64,000 nucleotides of DNA from UBA1756 sp045132235 (GTDB taxonomy: Bacteria > Bacteroidota > Bacteroidia > Bacteroidales > WCHB1-69). The notes beneath the pieces were generated by a model. The model was not told the origin of the DNA. It ran no database searches and worked only from the letters and a program-made list of their open reading frames with translations. This document shows positions 34,201-36,351 of the stretch, piece by piece. Location: contig JBGURX010000006.1 in the NCBI GenBank assembly GCA_045132235.1, positions 1 to 64,000 on the forward strand, given 5' to 3'. Both the position numbers and the translations under genes were made by a program. Numbering within the stretch: the first letter of the stretch is position 1; each line of letters begins with the position of its first letter.

Positions 34201-35389
34201 CATCATGGAACCAGTTAAAGACATTTGTACCCAAATCCTCGAATTGTTCGGCATTGGAACCCAAGGATACCGATTCAGATCCCAAGCAGAAATGAGTGCC
34301 GCCCAAGGTTTGGATTATCAGGCTGGCGAAATCGGTAACAAGGAACTCAGCCGTTGCCGTGCAGCCGCCAGCATCCACCACACTATAGGAGATAGTGCCC
34401 GTGGTAGTGGGGATGTCGTAGATGGAACCATCGGAAGTACCGATGAGCGTAGAGCCGCGATAGAAGGTGTAGGGGGCTGCACCACTGGTGGCTTTCAGAA
34501 GCACCTGACCACCGAGGCAGATGAAGTCTTGGCCTCCCGTTACTACTGTAGCTTCTGCAGCATTGGTAGCTGCGAGCTGAACCGATGAGGTTGTAAAGGC
34601 AACATCCACCGCAACAGACGTGTCGTTGCAGAAGTCGGTGCCTTCATACACGGCGACAGCCTTGTATGAACCCTCTGCGGTAGCCACATAGGTGTTGTTG
34701 GTACCGGTGTTGGCCACCTGTGCATTCGTGCTCCCGTCGAGCCAGATCCATCTTGCCACCTGAGCCGTGCTGGTGGTGGTGGCGGTGAGGGTTTTCTGCG
34801 AGCATGCGGTGGTGGGGGTTGCCGTCACGCTGACGGTACCGCGGTCCACGCGCGTGAGGGTGAATACTGCAGAGGTGTCGCCAGGTCCCACACAGGTGCC
34901 GTTCTCAAAGCGCTGCACAACCACCTTGTAGTACCGGACCGGATTTACGGTGGACATGTTCACCGTAAGCTCCTGCTGGTTACCGCTACCCGTGATGCCA
35001 GTGAAATTAGAACCATGGGTGGGGCTACTCATCCAAACATATTGATAAGTAGTGGTGGTGCCGTTGTTGACAATCGGGTCATCTGTCACCACTGCGTGCA
35101 GCGTCACTGTGGCCGACGAGCAGGCCGCCGTCGGCCCCTCGATGTGCACATGCAGACTCTGTGTTGCGTTCACACGATTTGCCTCATACACTCCGCCAGC
35201 GCGGTTTGTATAATCAGAAGCAATCCTTCCCGAGGCGTTCGGACTTACACTTGCATGGTGTGAGAACCAAGTGGCGTGAGTACGACCGGCGGCAGCACCG
35301 TCTCCCGACGACGCCAAAACCGTCTCGCATTTCGCCTGATTCCCTAAATACATAAACACCATCAGGAAAAAAATCGTAAATTTTTTCAT
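7259..35389 (-). CDS. Giant (9,376-residue) Ig-like-repeat surface protein with T9SS type A sorting domain
   Basis: One uninterrupted 28,131-bp frame encodes a protein of about 1 MDa. It starts with a signal peptide (MKKFTIFFLMVFMYLGNQAKC) and ends with a T9SS type A sorting domain, about residues 9293-9376: LRVYPVPA, AVLDIFDAKGAHVQRV, GTYFGRITTG and a terminal ETVKFIIVK. Such proteins cross the inner membrane by Sec and the outer membrane by T9SS, and become surface-attached or released. The rest is mostly Ig-like modules of 80-100 residues, each with an ICxGGxVTLTA-type first strand, a core W (TWYRNG, YQWRLYN, YRWY) and a second Cys near the end (SGC, NGC, SEC), which predicts one disulfide per module. 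Modules repeat in three flavours in fixed order over residues about 720-8175, then as one simpler flavour to about 9020, then a less repetitive segment. The protein is acidic, Thr/Val/Asp-rich and Lys-poor by eye. A role as adhesin, gliding adhesin (SprB-like in concept only) or surface fibre is inferred from architecture. No catalytic domain was recognised. Confidence 0.93.
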   Translation of the reverse strand: MKKFTIFFLMVFMYLGNQAKCETVLASSGDGAAAGRTHATWFSHHASVSPNASGRIASDYTNRAGGVYEANRVNATQSLHVHIEGPTAACSSATVTLHAVVTDDPIVNNGTTTTYQYVWMSSPTHGSNFTGITGSGNQQELTVNMSTVNPVRYYKVVVQRFENGTCVGPGDTSAVFTLTRVDRGTVSVTATPTTACSQKTLTATTTSTAQVARWIWLDGSTNAQVANTGTNNTYVATAEGSYKAVAVYEGTDFCNDTSVAVDVAFTTSSVQLAATNAAEATVVTGGQDFICLGGQVLLKATSGAAPYTFYRGSTLIGTSDGSIYDIPTTTGTISYSVVDAGGCTATAEFLVTDFASLIIQTLGGTHFCLGSESVSLGSNAEQFEDLGTNVFNWFHDGLQDPTNSASYSIGMGGTGLAVREEPHIFILEVSDPIRNCFFRSNEVEIWVHPQPTATLLIDSICKGTSATVTVVTEGYLGDNPTYSWSGDATGNTATVTTNELTSDGVVNVTVTGMAPHQTCYVSATGTVKVVETVATGVITSDVDVVCYNGSVVFSAEEIGAGFTNPTYSWSDGTNTGDAATFTVSPVTATETVTVTVEGGNAPATACSVTATKTVQVTTPLPDRDDITIHTYIQGTTDEASQACEGAALDIAVEGVTPSDNYIYTWYRNGIELPAQGLTFTDNLSNLGTTNPYFPTYTAVYTLLISEANGCDTVTATASIDVILRSEIYLNGDRQVCDGTVVECVVTSPSMVIAGGNFAWFLDGNEIEGPNTVPGTSQHVFTSTEGLSAQVAPHIVTAVAYMDGVDYAGCAELASATIEILVTPQPTVQIATTDTVFCEGGEVTLTAVPSTEDIPYMAFVWSTGDTMPSITVDAAGTYTVDLTQIIDPTQPNASCTATASIEIKESTKPTVTMQADFDTICSGAQVTLTATATFDETAGDSIYTWYRNGVEIATTTTNEYRETLTTGTEISTYIYNVVVSQSASGCVSEPASDTVRVAPLHNVYITGTQLLCNSLTETTLTANVTPAGNYTYKWYQDGAEQTAATADFNATGLNLRSQPYVFIVEVTNTTTGCMVASEAYNVYNTDSNAVYVTAVPDSICTGTPVTLTADVVGGADEVSYTWSMGDQTANSIVVSEPGTYSVTITDLTTRCTATGSVTVKSATAPTITIAPTTAEICSGEQVALTVSGAQNGEFAWTENGVQLNAVDSILIVAPQAINNHVDTFVYNVHFVQNGTGCVATAATPAKITVHPNPAVAITADTTVICLGEEITLTAVDSLGITGSTTYVWKEQGRQVQSGATATYTATPDAAGIYTYTVDAVNHGCSTTSAPFNVIVNTNPVVSITVDDTTICVSGSATFSVQPAVAGVSYNWTVDGTTYSTTEFTHQFATANTYKVVCEAVQAGCTAKDSVNVEVSARPVVTLAVTPDAICSGSSDTLKATVSNGVVNDLFTYTWYRNGVEFGSGVNDTTHTDNPVASGNNVSTYTYGVMATQPSSGCQSDVNNGTIAVYPAPTVAISGDNILCAGGSVSLTAVASDTIAGTTYTYSWRMDNAAVTGSGNTYSNTLELRDNPYIFTVQITNEATGCTATSAEFPVYVDTLGSITVSASEMEICEGGDVVLTSAFLGSANTDITYQWYRTSIAAGNEIAGATSDTYTATNITSSSIYYLEATQVSTGCKVNGFVKVGVSSDPKPVLTLETEQTICSGTQATLNATATLGVSGIPYQYAWYRNGVLLDGVTGATLTETLTAEGENAIYNYTVVATQQASGCESQVSDPVKVIVVPAPSVSIEGDALICSQPGQVSLTAHVNDTVAGMTYNYQWRRNNADIAGANAATMNETVTLQNEPYIYTVEVENTNTGCRAISEEYPVYVDTFASVVVTVDDTLICEGGDVVLTANIGDYNTPNLTYQWYSDDSYTQPIAGATQRELTVQNLTASSTFGVVVTQTTTQCVAKGFIKVKVNNDPLVESVKIIPTQDTICTGTEITVTAHMQTADGYGDGTDYTYTWYRNGVEVSGANAATLTEVVTAEGLVTSYIYTVVATQASSGCASTVAKYDTVHVRPMPTITIEGDPIVCTGSNNINLHARVNDNIAASTMTYQWRLYNANVGSNSADFTETKSASDIPYVYTVTATDNTIGCQAVSEPFSVRVDTAAVISFLPVAPICNGGTATITASLNDYNVDDYTFQWYDGATEIAGATGLTYTTPALSADKTYTFMAIRTASGCKGSANVTVSVVADPVVTFTTTPDTICVGGQVTLNATASVNSTITDPQFHYFWYRNGQLLEGVDTAFLVDAPTLEDIDANQYVYSLYVTLDNSGCASAMFRDTVNVYQNPTITVTGDQILCGNSDQNIVNLTAFLNDTIPGTYTFAWREDNVETGVSDRTFSKNKPYRQYPYEYTVVVTGPNGCSVVSDPYLVYVNDTVVVGIQASTKKVCAGEEVVLTAAVQDNFDDVTFRWYTIEGGNEVEISNEYTNTLTVYPDATTQYRVRVMQNNTFCTAAGDVLITVVSAPALDLVTLPVGTDSICEGGQVTFALNPATTPAGTYSWYRNNEWISTDTTRFFVDSPLAVDGDRTMVAYEVRYVQDSTLCHVTKFDTIYVFKNIDVVISGDPTVCDFDVNVNLRATVNGMNPGGDMTATWYRDGINAQSLGNITVSSDHTYSTYKANHDAVRTGESSTTYIYTVEISRGNGCTTMSDEYPVTVYKAPVVEVTADDTTICQNGQVTFTANLVDNNATDLTYEWKVNGNVVAGATTNTMTYTFLNTNEQKVVCNIAQTISGCTATDTLTFTPKATPVVAVDADNDTVCSGYQVTVVATPSTFIAGEPITYTWYKNGEVIEGANDSIIYDTPVAEGAFGTEYVYGVAISQPSSACESAVVYDTVIVKPNPTVVISGDAIICHNDSIGLVANVNDYDASMGDLGFQWRLNNADITGATNDTLIENNRPAADEPYIYTVVVTNTTDGCSVESAPYEVYVNDTILVVVTSDNDSICEGAEVTLTAHLGDYNADNLIYRWSYDGVEIPWATEREITVVPENNGWNHYRVDVLQTTSECAAYGEDSVKVLDAPTLAIFANTTMICSGGEVIISAEASQEGTYTWYKNGVLIEGATMDTLIDSPLAVDNDSTAYVYSVVFSSEIAGCTATKDTTVYAYPNPTIAISGDPMICDGTDVVLVAHVNGYDTTTAGLHYQWMLANSNLTVASATTDTLTYTAADSTDAYSFSVMVYDNAGCRSFSDVYYVYVNDSIQVEVTADDTTICENGTVTLTAQLGDYNEANLVYQWYEGSIAPANAIAGATSRTLTTTVATNTEYFVQVIQTTTNCVAKGSQNINAVAVPSITAIDLSDTAVCVGYGIQLTAHATGGVANEPYTFTWYRNGVLLEGITDSVFTDAAPLTAVDVNSYVYSATVSQPSSACTSARFVAEKTLNVYSLPVVEISGDASLCFGDTVVLWAHIQNDDATPFNTANTTWAWRLNNNDVSANPMIGDLINPSTIYYKENRVNPVWNEPYSYTITINRGPGCTVTSEPFDVTIYNLPDVFVTVEDSTICQGGEIMAYANIGFNNTHDTAYYDVNDLTYVWSVDGAVVNGAVGATMTTTLTATGTIPVKVEVVANSTRCTVEHTANVNVSELPVVSSVDLSEANICEGTQITVTAHATNGVDGEAYIFTWYRNGQLISDVTDSILVEAPVLTDIDAHTFVYTVVARQASAGCESAPVASDTLTVIQNPSVEISGDAILCNDSTVILVAHINDTLLATGALSYQWRMYNSDLTDGGDITGATADTLQMANMAAQDEPYIYTVEVSNTNGCTSLSEPYYVYVNDTILVEVTADNDSVCAGGQVVLTANLGNYNTDNLIYRWYTVEGAVETEITGATSRILTVNPSATTLYRVRVMQTTSECRAEGEKEIKVVTPLVLTLTLTPDTNICQGGQITLTATEGDGVYSWMRNGVIIEGATTNAISESPLAVDNDITDYNYAVVFYPNIEGCVSETVDTTVHVYPNHSVTISGDPILCNTNNVQLLATLHDTIDAANVTYEYQWLVDGVEISGATSADLDETAIARDYPYVYNVRVTNNLTGCSAQSEDYYVYVDAEPVVVVSASDTDVCENGVVTLTAHLGNYNTPNLVYVWKVDGDTILGATEATYVATVDDTHTYTANVRQVNSDCKAEGSIVITKHDVPTVAVAIGTVTDTTICDGGQVTMVATASADAELGAITYTWYENGVLLEGVTGDTYTVTPQAMGTDSTVYTYSVVASANAPACVSVPAEAHVTVFALPVITIHGNHVVCEGSDNISLMAHIQTSLDMSSIAENERMWFIDGTSLSPASGQWMTAPDGYYCLYQVTSATLNEPHNYAFELNFGNGCHVMSEQFPVTVLPKPVANIVVNDMDSTICKGGEITATVALANPNATNIVYTWYLDGTQIVGATEPMVTVTLPDANDYEISANVRQIVSSPLVNCSNTTTITVHAVDVPVVADVELSADTVCAGYQVAITAVNVTDGTTDDYIYTWYRNGVEYQTGSDSIIYDTPAALNGDTATYIYSVVVSQGSNGCVSEPVADTLYVFPNPTVWISGDQIICDHGTIELHANLNDTVSTHTFHYDWRLSNTHIGTDAADFSVDTTFRDEPYIFTVTVYNERGCAVTSDPYYVYVNDSVRVEVTHSVDSICPGGEVTFTANLVDYNADNLVYRWSEVRGSNVGDTVEIHGATSRILTIHPTQYNKYIVDVMQTTSECKAQGFDTITIMEPQVLTWEEVSDTAICFGGEVTLAVTPVQMDGYYTWYRNGVQIAGANLNQILDSPAAIDGDSTAYEYAVMFNPIFDGCRTELIDTTVYVHPSPILEITGDAIVCTRTDSNIYLIAHISDTSVASRDLNYTWYESNNEITNNESTKDTLVLSNVEFRDNPYIYTVVASNDNGCTVTSAPYEVFVNDTILVEVTATADTVCAGGHVTLTAHLGDYNADNLVYRWYAKEEGETDSTEVWGGLESTLDIAPLKTTYYTVLVRQTTSECYAIGYDTIAVAAPMVLTMHLEPGHDTLCNGGEVTLTVMDDQDPAQPVEGRFIWTRNGIEIPGAYGNSITESPLAVDNDSTAYLYSVTLDLGLEGCLTESSVDTVIIVYMNPTVQISGDPIICNVNGTDNNLMLVANVNDTVHHDLTYQWRLANRDIEGATSDTLRAHLDASDNPYLYTVQVANHRGCTTLSDEFPVYVNDTASIQVVVTSDYDTVCIGGEVTFMAHLADYNSEALTFQWYKHDTTALGADTLIAIDYGTEPILHYTMTDSLWNKFELHITQTNSNCQAWGADSVYVWPRIPYTISHVNSLNIANNSHLICDGGEIDVWVELEDLYGNRVDSTLFTYNWYRNGFEHPFLSGPWFRESPLTVDDDTTHYQYSAVIVLDIPGCEYSQMGFSDTVTVVRNPWVQISGNPYVCQYMPISLNAWVDGHIAPMTTIYNWYLDGQLHQTIQSYRFYHWDSLPVSTGYAYNFVVEVVDANGCSGFSDPFQVVVVEAPVVHITATEDSICTGGEVTFTANLDNYNIEYLQYQWYKDAVLETNRIPGATNPTYTDTLNTSHNYFVEVFSSLVANDGLCTAIDSFSVEVVPDPVVDSVTISIDQICDGGQVTVTAHASQGIPSDAYTYTWFRNGELMEGITDSMFTESPLTIDNNITQYVYSAIASQVSSGCTSAQTFATDTLTVYPNPTVVIAGDPIICEDSVVMLSANVTNDYIDAELTYTWLLYNDTIRTPRTGAGADTIIDVKPAQDHPYIYTAVVNNAHGCLTESAPFYVYVNDTIIVEVTSSEDTICEGGTITLTANIGDYNANALTYRWYKNDTTAANEIFGATQSQLTIMPDSTMNYFVRVFQTTSDCETFGSYRITVNPIPVIDTIELSINEICDGGQVTVTAHAHGGVDVPNTPYIFTWYRNNEVIEGITDSVFTESPLTVDGNITDYVYSATVTQNVSGCTSERKYADSILRVNPNPQVVIASDPLICEDDTIHLYANVTDEYPTADLNFTWMLDNDTVADGLGMTQFDTLVEPRDHSYNFTVRVSNAHGCVTESAVYSVTVNPRPVVEITAYEDTICETGSTILRANVDNGFLTNLMYRWYNVESGDSIYGGMQNELTVYPDSTTRYAVAVYQVGSECMSYDTITIKVNERPVIDSIILSDYEICDGGQVVVTAYTHGGVDPDNNPYIYTWYRNGELIEGVTGATFTVSPLTVDNDITDYIYSAVAFQNVSGCISDSVAAASLRVNPNPYVVISSDPLICQFDSVHLYANVTDEYPTANLNFTWKLDNDTIADGIGMTQFDTLLEPRDHSYNFTVVVANNLGCVRTSDVYRLVVNPMPAVEITATEIDICKGGSTELTANIDNYNLTNLMYRWYADSLTNPLDGDMQRVVTVTPDTTTTYYVQIYQVGSECVNYDSIVINVHEIPVVDSVTLSFYEMCYGGQPTITAHTHGGVDTAVYPYYYTWYRNGELIPNVTAGTFTDNLNELAVDDDDTYYVYTAVAHQIPSGCTSLETSSDRLNVYMNPRVQVTGDNYVCQTDPIFAFANVDTSSINVGPLTYTWYVDGELRDNMQFGYGNSRYFSEYYYPNDRPYLVQVEVTRGNGCRTMSEPFEFWVERKPNVYVTSTEADICEGGNVTLTANLDNYHYDDLVFQWYENEVTLANAIYGATQPFYTTPAIDTTTTYIVKVTRTRSGCFDEDSFEVIVHEDPTVTLSISDSDTVICSGGEFTLTASAVYDSILGTPVFTWIRNGVVLDNTYDSVFVDHPVTVDNDSVNFTYSVYVTLTASGCMSTVSDSSTINVNVLPNATVQIEGDPVICGAGDELDTIRLIANVNDTSALVDGFTYEWRLYNRTINALQDSVIGRADSNVLEILVAPSTEAYLFTVHVWNENGCSTSSAEFPVYVNDTTSIVVTASETEICVGGEVTLYANLGDYNVPNLIYQWFADGDTIPGATSSTYTTTLDSTTTFGVHLVQTTSSCLSYSEITINVHEDPTVTLVINDDDTVICDGGQVTLTATAVYDSILGPATYTWYRNHVEIADAHDSIYIESPLTVDGDVTTYEYSVMVTLPQSGCQSVITDSSTVVVTVYANPTIEIAGDHNICGTGVGADTIHLVANVNDSVSNSHGFTFEWRLFNVTVGTDSNVFDTVVPANDEPYIFTAIVANENGCTMMSAPFEVFVHEAVEVTALTTEADICEGGTVTVSAHLNNYNIEGLTYQWVANGDTIDGATEATYTATLDSTTTFEVIVEQPTTSCISNAEVTVNVHADPVVTVAISDNDTNICEGGQFTLTATAIYDSILGEPTFTWFRNGVEIENATEATLTESPVTVDGDLTSYRYEVLVTLTASGCQSVITDSSTMDVHVYPNSTVEISGDPIICGAGMNAVSTVLTANLNDTVVDADGYTFEWRLFNRTIDSTDANVNGAADSSVLDYTLEVSDNPYIFTAIVHNPNGCTTESAPFYVYVNDTADINVTISEYDICEGGEVTFTANIGDYNMPNLTYQWYSEDTTNAIAGATQSTYTTTLDTVGDYTFIVRVYQPTSNCVAYGDNTVSVHADPTVTVAISDEDTTICEGGQFTLTATATYDDVLGTPVYTWFRNGVEIDNATEATLTESPVTVDGDVTAYTYEVLVTLTANGCQSVITDSSTMVVTVLPNPTVEIAGDHSICGNGVGADTIHLVANVNDTVADVDGFTYEWRLFNLTVGTNSNVFDTVVPSNDEPYIFYVVVRNENGCTTESAPFEVLVNEPVVVTALASEYDICEGGSVTVSAHLNDYNIEGLTYQWVANGDTISGATSSTYTTTLDSTTTFEVIVEQPTTSCISNAEVTVNVHPDPVVTVAISDEDTVICEGGEFTLTATAVYDDVLGDVTYTWTKNGVVVAGANGATLHESQVTVDNDITTYTYTVKATLTASGCESEITDSSTMVVTVLRNATVVIAGDPIICGSGIAATNVHLTANVNDTSALVDGYSYEWRLFNETLAGETTNVLDMTLTPSVDPYIFTVVITNENGCGVVSAPFNVMVNETPAVVVTATESDICEGGQTTLTANLGDYNTENLTYQWQLNGVDIAGATQATYTTPATLLDGTYFYTVVVTQTTSGCVTLADYTVNIHADPVITEITVSNEVICDGGQVVVTATGNYDAELGAATYTWYRNGIRMDGITSNTFTDYPTIVDDQTTFTYSAIVTLAASGCTSAEAFAPVVTVNPEATITVATEGSLTVCEGGNVTLTANVDPAGTYDYQWYVDNVPAGQNSNVFVGQGFAARETPYMIHVAVTGDAGCMTSTITDPVAVNVVADPIVTLVDVNSNDATTVCVGGTATLTASYEGGVAQINGLGTPTYTWFNNGEEVGTGATYVIPDTLAAGSYAYTVVMSFEDAAYGCDVNSAIQGATYVFTVVDDPAPFIAVNVDNDTVVCEGGNTALYVHHIDGGIEGAAYEYQWYRNGIILAGETNPTLTTDATLVPGNYEYQVVVTLDGVACDGSSNTITVPVMALPVVTIADAANVCVGGQVTMTATVDETYGATVTYQWNRDGQPLDGANQSTYTTDANLSVGSYNYTVTVINPLSGCEATSGAVAANVVADPTVVILGAADVCEGGTVTLVADVAETVEGAAYDYAWYRDGVQVGGNSNTYTTDATLTAGTYNYNVVITPSDMSGCNATSALVQASVMALPTVTISGYDEVCEGGSVELSANVQPTGTYNYTWYLNGAVVNTQNISTISTDATLAAGTYTYTVEVANNTYNSCVATAQFTYTVDAEPSIDSIVTSLPTNQMCVGGNVTLTASMSNGTNAANTNTEYHWTVNGREITGATGPQVTENLTVAGTYTYTVYATQNHSAYNTGCESEPQSIVIEVLEQPYVGISYSGLLQVCEGGYVELNAIIEGGIGDPTITWRRNSARISEYDGLTTIHTDTNDLIGTYTYSVTVTYPAATGCRATSDNVSVSVLYQPVWGQTVVSPADVCEGGEVNLYATVSGGVEDANHQTGSFIQWVYAPVDNMEDATNVLGGLGGQSYDIANEPGIFVYYPTYVAPANTNCMPSNTPNATTVTVHAHPTVSMTLGNGSDILCWNNADDNAIINFHFTGTAPFHFLLQNMTTGVTTEYTSYSNIFTLEVTPNVTTTYQIFQLSDAYCIGEVVEETSVSIVVSQFEIVADSIAICPDTDGAVAVFQFNNLTVDDDRDTVWFQIVDYNNIGFDYEWATLDMTDYTATIYMPTTEPGTYHFGINIDGCEYDVTVTILWGSSNAIDLIDQKWDDVVVANNNPETNGGYTFIAYQWYRNGEPIEGATHQYYQEIGGLNGVYSLWLMDDQGNEYWTCEIIVATNPQLRVYPVPAHTGVEITIELPYTDEELEGAVLDIFDAKGAHVQRVNNLQTITRVAGFEAQGTYFGRITTGTNNIETVKFIIVK
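8330..10860 (-). repeat. C-proximal array of about nine single-type Ig modules (about 270-nt period)
   Basis: Inside the giant gene, the segment encoding residues about 8175-9020 repeats one module type: VCEGGxVTLxA, then YxYxWYxNG, then TDATLAAGTYxYTV and a late Cys. The reverse complement of the CEGG/CVGG codons recurs near 9417, 9692, 9950, 10217, 10528 and 10805, giving spacings of about 260-310 nt. The modules lack the three-flavour order seen upstream. Confidence 0.85.
10860..33220 (-). repeat. Array of about 27 three-module units (about 830-nt period)
   Basis: Reading along the protein, three Ig flavours alternate. Flavour A has TWYRNGVxI followed by ESPLTVDND. Flavour B has ISGDPIICxx, then ANVNDT, YxWRLYN, DEPYIYTV and a closing YVNDT. 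Flavour C has ICEGGxVTLTANLGDYN, then NLxYxWY and QTTSxC. About 27 copies of the flavour-B block can be counted. In the DNA the conserved CAGAT of that block falls at 11634, 12459, 13323, 14148, 15000, 15845, 16671, 17490 and 18327, spacings of 819-864 nt. Copies diverge towards the N-terminal end of the gene. Confidence 0.88.
11400..15010 (-). repeat. Two-unit higher-order repeat within the giant gene
   Basis: Landmark spacings alternate 825, 864, 825 and 852 nt. Units containing positions 12459 and 14148 share VGADTIHLVANVND and SNVFDTVVP in flavour B and NIEGLTYQW in flavour C. Units containing 13323 and 15000 instead share RTIxx with a longer ADSxVL insert and NxPNLxYQW. So unit n resembles n+2 more than n+1, pointing to duplication of a block of about 1.68 kb. 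Confidence 0.75.
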
Positions 35390-35546
35390 TGCTTTGAATT
35401 TAATTATTACTATTTATTTTTATTTTCTTCCAAATTTTCAAAATTATAACTACACTGATATTAAATCAGTTATACTCGTTTTTCCAATAAATGTTTCAGT
35501 CGAATTCAAAATTCAAACCCTATTTTTCGTTTTAATATATGAACTT

Positions 35547-35555
35547 GCAAAAATA
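35547..35555 (-). promoter_or_regulatory. Candidate -7 element for the giant gene
   Basis: On the minus strand this reads TATTTTTGC, a full match to TAnnTTTGC. It would give a 5' leader of about 150 nt before the start at 35389. A second weaker match, TAATTTTG, lies at 35439-35446. No clear -33 TTTG was found for either, and matches are easily produced by AT-rich DNA. Confidence 0.35.
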
Positions 35556-35627
35556 CAAAAAATTCTCGATGTACATTAACTTCCTGTTTTTTTTTTGAAA
35601 TCATTGTAGATTCTAACAAAAATTGAC

Positions 35628-35648
35628 TTTTCAACAAGTTTTCAACAA
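35628..35648 (+). repeat. Two phased TTTTCAACAA direct repeats (operator- or DnaA-box-like)
   Basis: TTTTCAACAA occurs at 35628-35637 and 35639-35648, 11 bp apart, about one helical turn. TTTTCAACA differs from the DnaA box TTATCCACA at two positions. Such spacing is typical of protein-binding direct repeats. Confidence 0.45.
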
Positions 35649-35726
35649 ATGATTATTTTTTTCTGTTTCAGTCATTTACAAAATTGAACTTTGTTTTAAT
35701 TAACAACCCGATTTTGAAAAATTTTT

Positions 35727-35735
35727 TTATCCACA
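35727..35735 (+). promoter_or_regulatory. DnaA-box consensus sequence
   Basis: TTATCCACA matches the 9-bp DnaA box exactly, in an AT-rich setting about 80 bp from the two TTTTCAACAA repeats. A degenerate inverted copy (TTTTGAAAA, 35712-35720) is next to it. A single exact 9-mer can be chance. Confidence 0.4.
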
Positions 35736-35750
35736 TCACAGAAATCTACA

Positions 35751-35788
35751 TAAAGCAGCGCTTCCCCTCATTTGAAGGAAAGCGCTGC
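35751..35788 (-). terminator. Hairpin terminator at the end of the greA-to-small-membrane-protein operon
   Basis: GCAGCGCTT (35755-35763) and AAGCGCTGC (35780-35788) make a perfect 9-bp stem with a 16-nt loop, 28 bp past the stop at 35817. The minus-strand tail is TTTATGTAG, a short U-tract. Confidence 0.7.
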
Positions 35789-35816
35789 ATGTTTCAAAAT
35801 ATGTATATATATATAC

Positions 35817-36332
35817 TTAATAGAGGAGGGAAACCTCCTTTTTGAGGCATTGCATGGCCGCTGCTGTCGGAGAGCTTTCTGCCACAGCCTCAAAGATTTG
35901 GGTGTGCAGATCCGTGGCCATTGCCCCATCGGGCAGCTTGCCCGCAGAGAGGTTGATGATGTTGACCACCCGCTCCTTGGCGTTTTTGATGGTGTCCCAC
36001 ACCTCCGCGGAGATATAGATCTGCTGCGAGAGGTTGTGTTCATACTCGCTGCGGATGGTAGCCAACAGGATGGTCTGCATCTGATAGGCACTCAGTTCGG
36101 GGTTGTTGACCCTGAAAATCAGCTGGTTGGGTTCGATGCGTTCCAAAAACATGGCCATTCGCTCGTAGGCCTGAAGACGCATGGGAAGCGTATGGTTCTT
36201 GGCCTCGTACCTCAATTCGAGGATACGCTTCTTCTGGTCGTTCTCAATGAAATGACGGACAATCAGATACGCCGTGACTCCAATGATGAGCGGCGGCACA
36301 ATGGCAATGATAATCAATACAGCTGTTGACAT
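35817..36332 (-). CDS. Small N-terminally membrane-anchored protein of a conserved Bacteroidetes family
   Basis: The 171-residue product begins with one hydrophobic span (about residues 3-26, STAVLIIIAIVPPLIIG onward). A basic, helical cytoplasmic-type domain follows: ENDQKKRILELRYEAKNHTL, PMRLQAYERMAMFLERIEP, then VWDTIKNAKERVVNIINLS. I associate the LRLQAYERM...LERIxP pattern with an uncharacterised Bacteroidetes membrane family (DUF7935-like); this is from memory of the pattern. It is the last gene of the operon, starting 19 bp after glutamine synthetase, and is followed by a hairpin terminator. The helical repeats suggest it oligomerises or binds a partner at the inner membrane. No function can be assigned. 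Confidence 0.75.
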   Translation of the reverse strand: MSTAVLIIIAIVPPLIIGVTAYLIVRHFIENDQKKRILELRYEAKNHTLPMRLQAYERMAMFLERIEPNQLIFRVNNPELSAYQMQTILLATIRSEYEHNLSQQIYISAEVWDTIKNAKERVVNIINLSAGKLPDGAMATDLHTQIFEAVAESSPTAAAMQCLKKEVSLLY

Positions 36333-36351
36333 ACGACTTTGTTTTATACGG

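Larger units (their letters stand above)
35390..35816. other. AT-rich intergenic region upstream of the giant gene
   Basis: This 427-bp stretch contains no credible gene; the one short plus-strand frame is AT-composition noise. It is strongly A+T-rich with long T runs, unlike its neighbours. It holds a candidate promoter for the giant gene, two phased TTTTCAACAA repeats, a perfect DnaA-box sequence and the terminator of the operon to its right. Confidence 0.7.

Noticed and set aside
7259..35389. The giant frame as an assembly chimera or a nonribosomal peptide/polyketide megasynthase.
   Set aside because: It has one signal peptide, one sorting domain, continuous frame and coherent repeat phase throughout, with no adenylation, ketosynthase or carrier motifs. 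Copy-number error in assembly remains possible.
35394..35579. 61-codon plus-strand frame in the AT-rich gap.
   Set aside because: Its Phe/Ile/Tyr/Asn-rich composition is what AT-rich noncoding DNA gives, and there is no ribosome-binding or promoter context.
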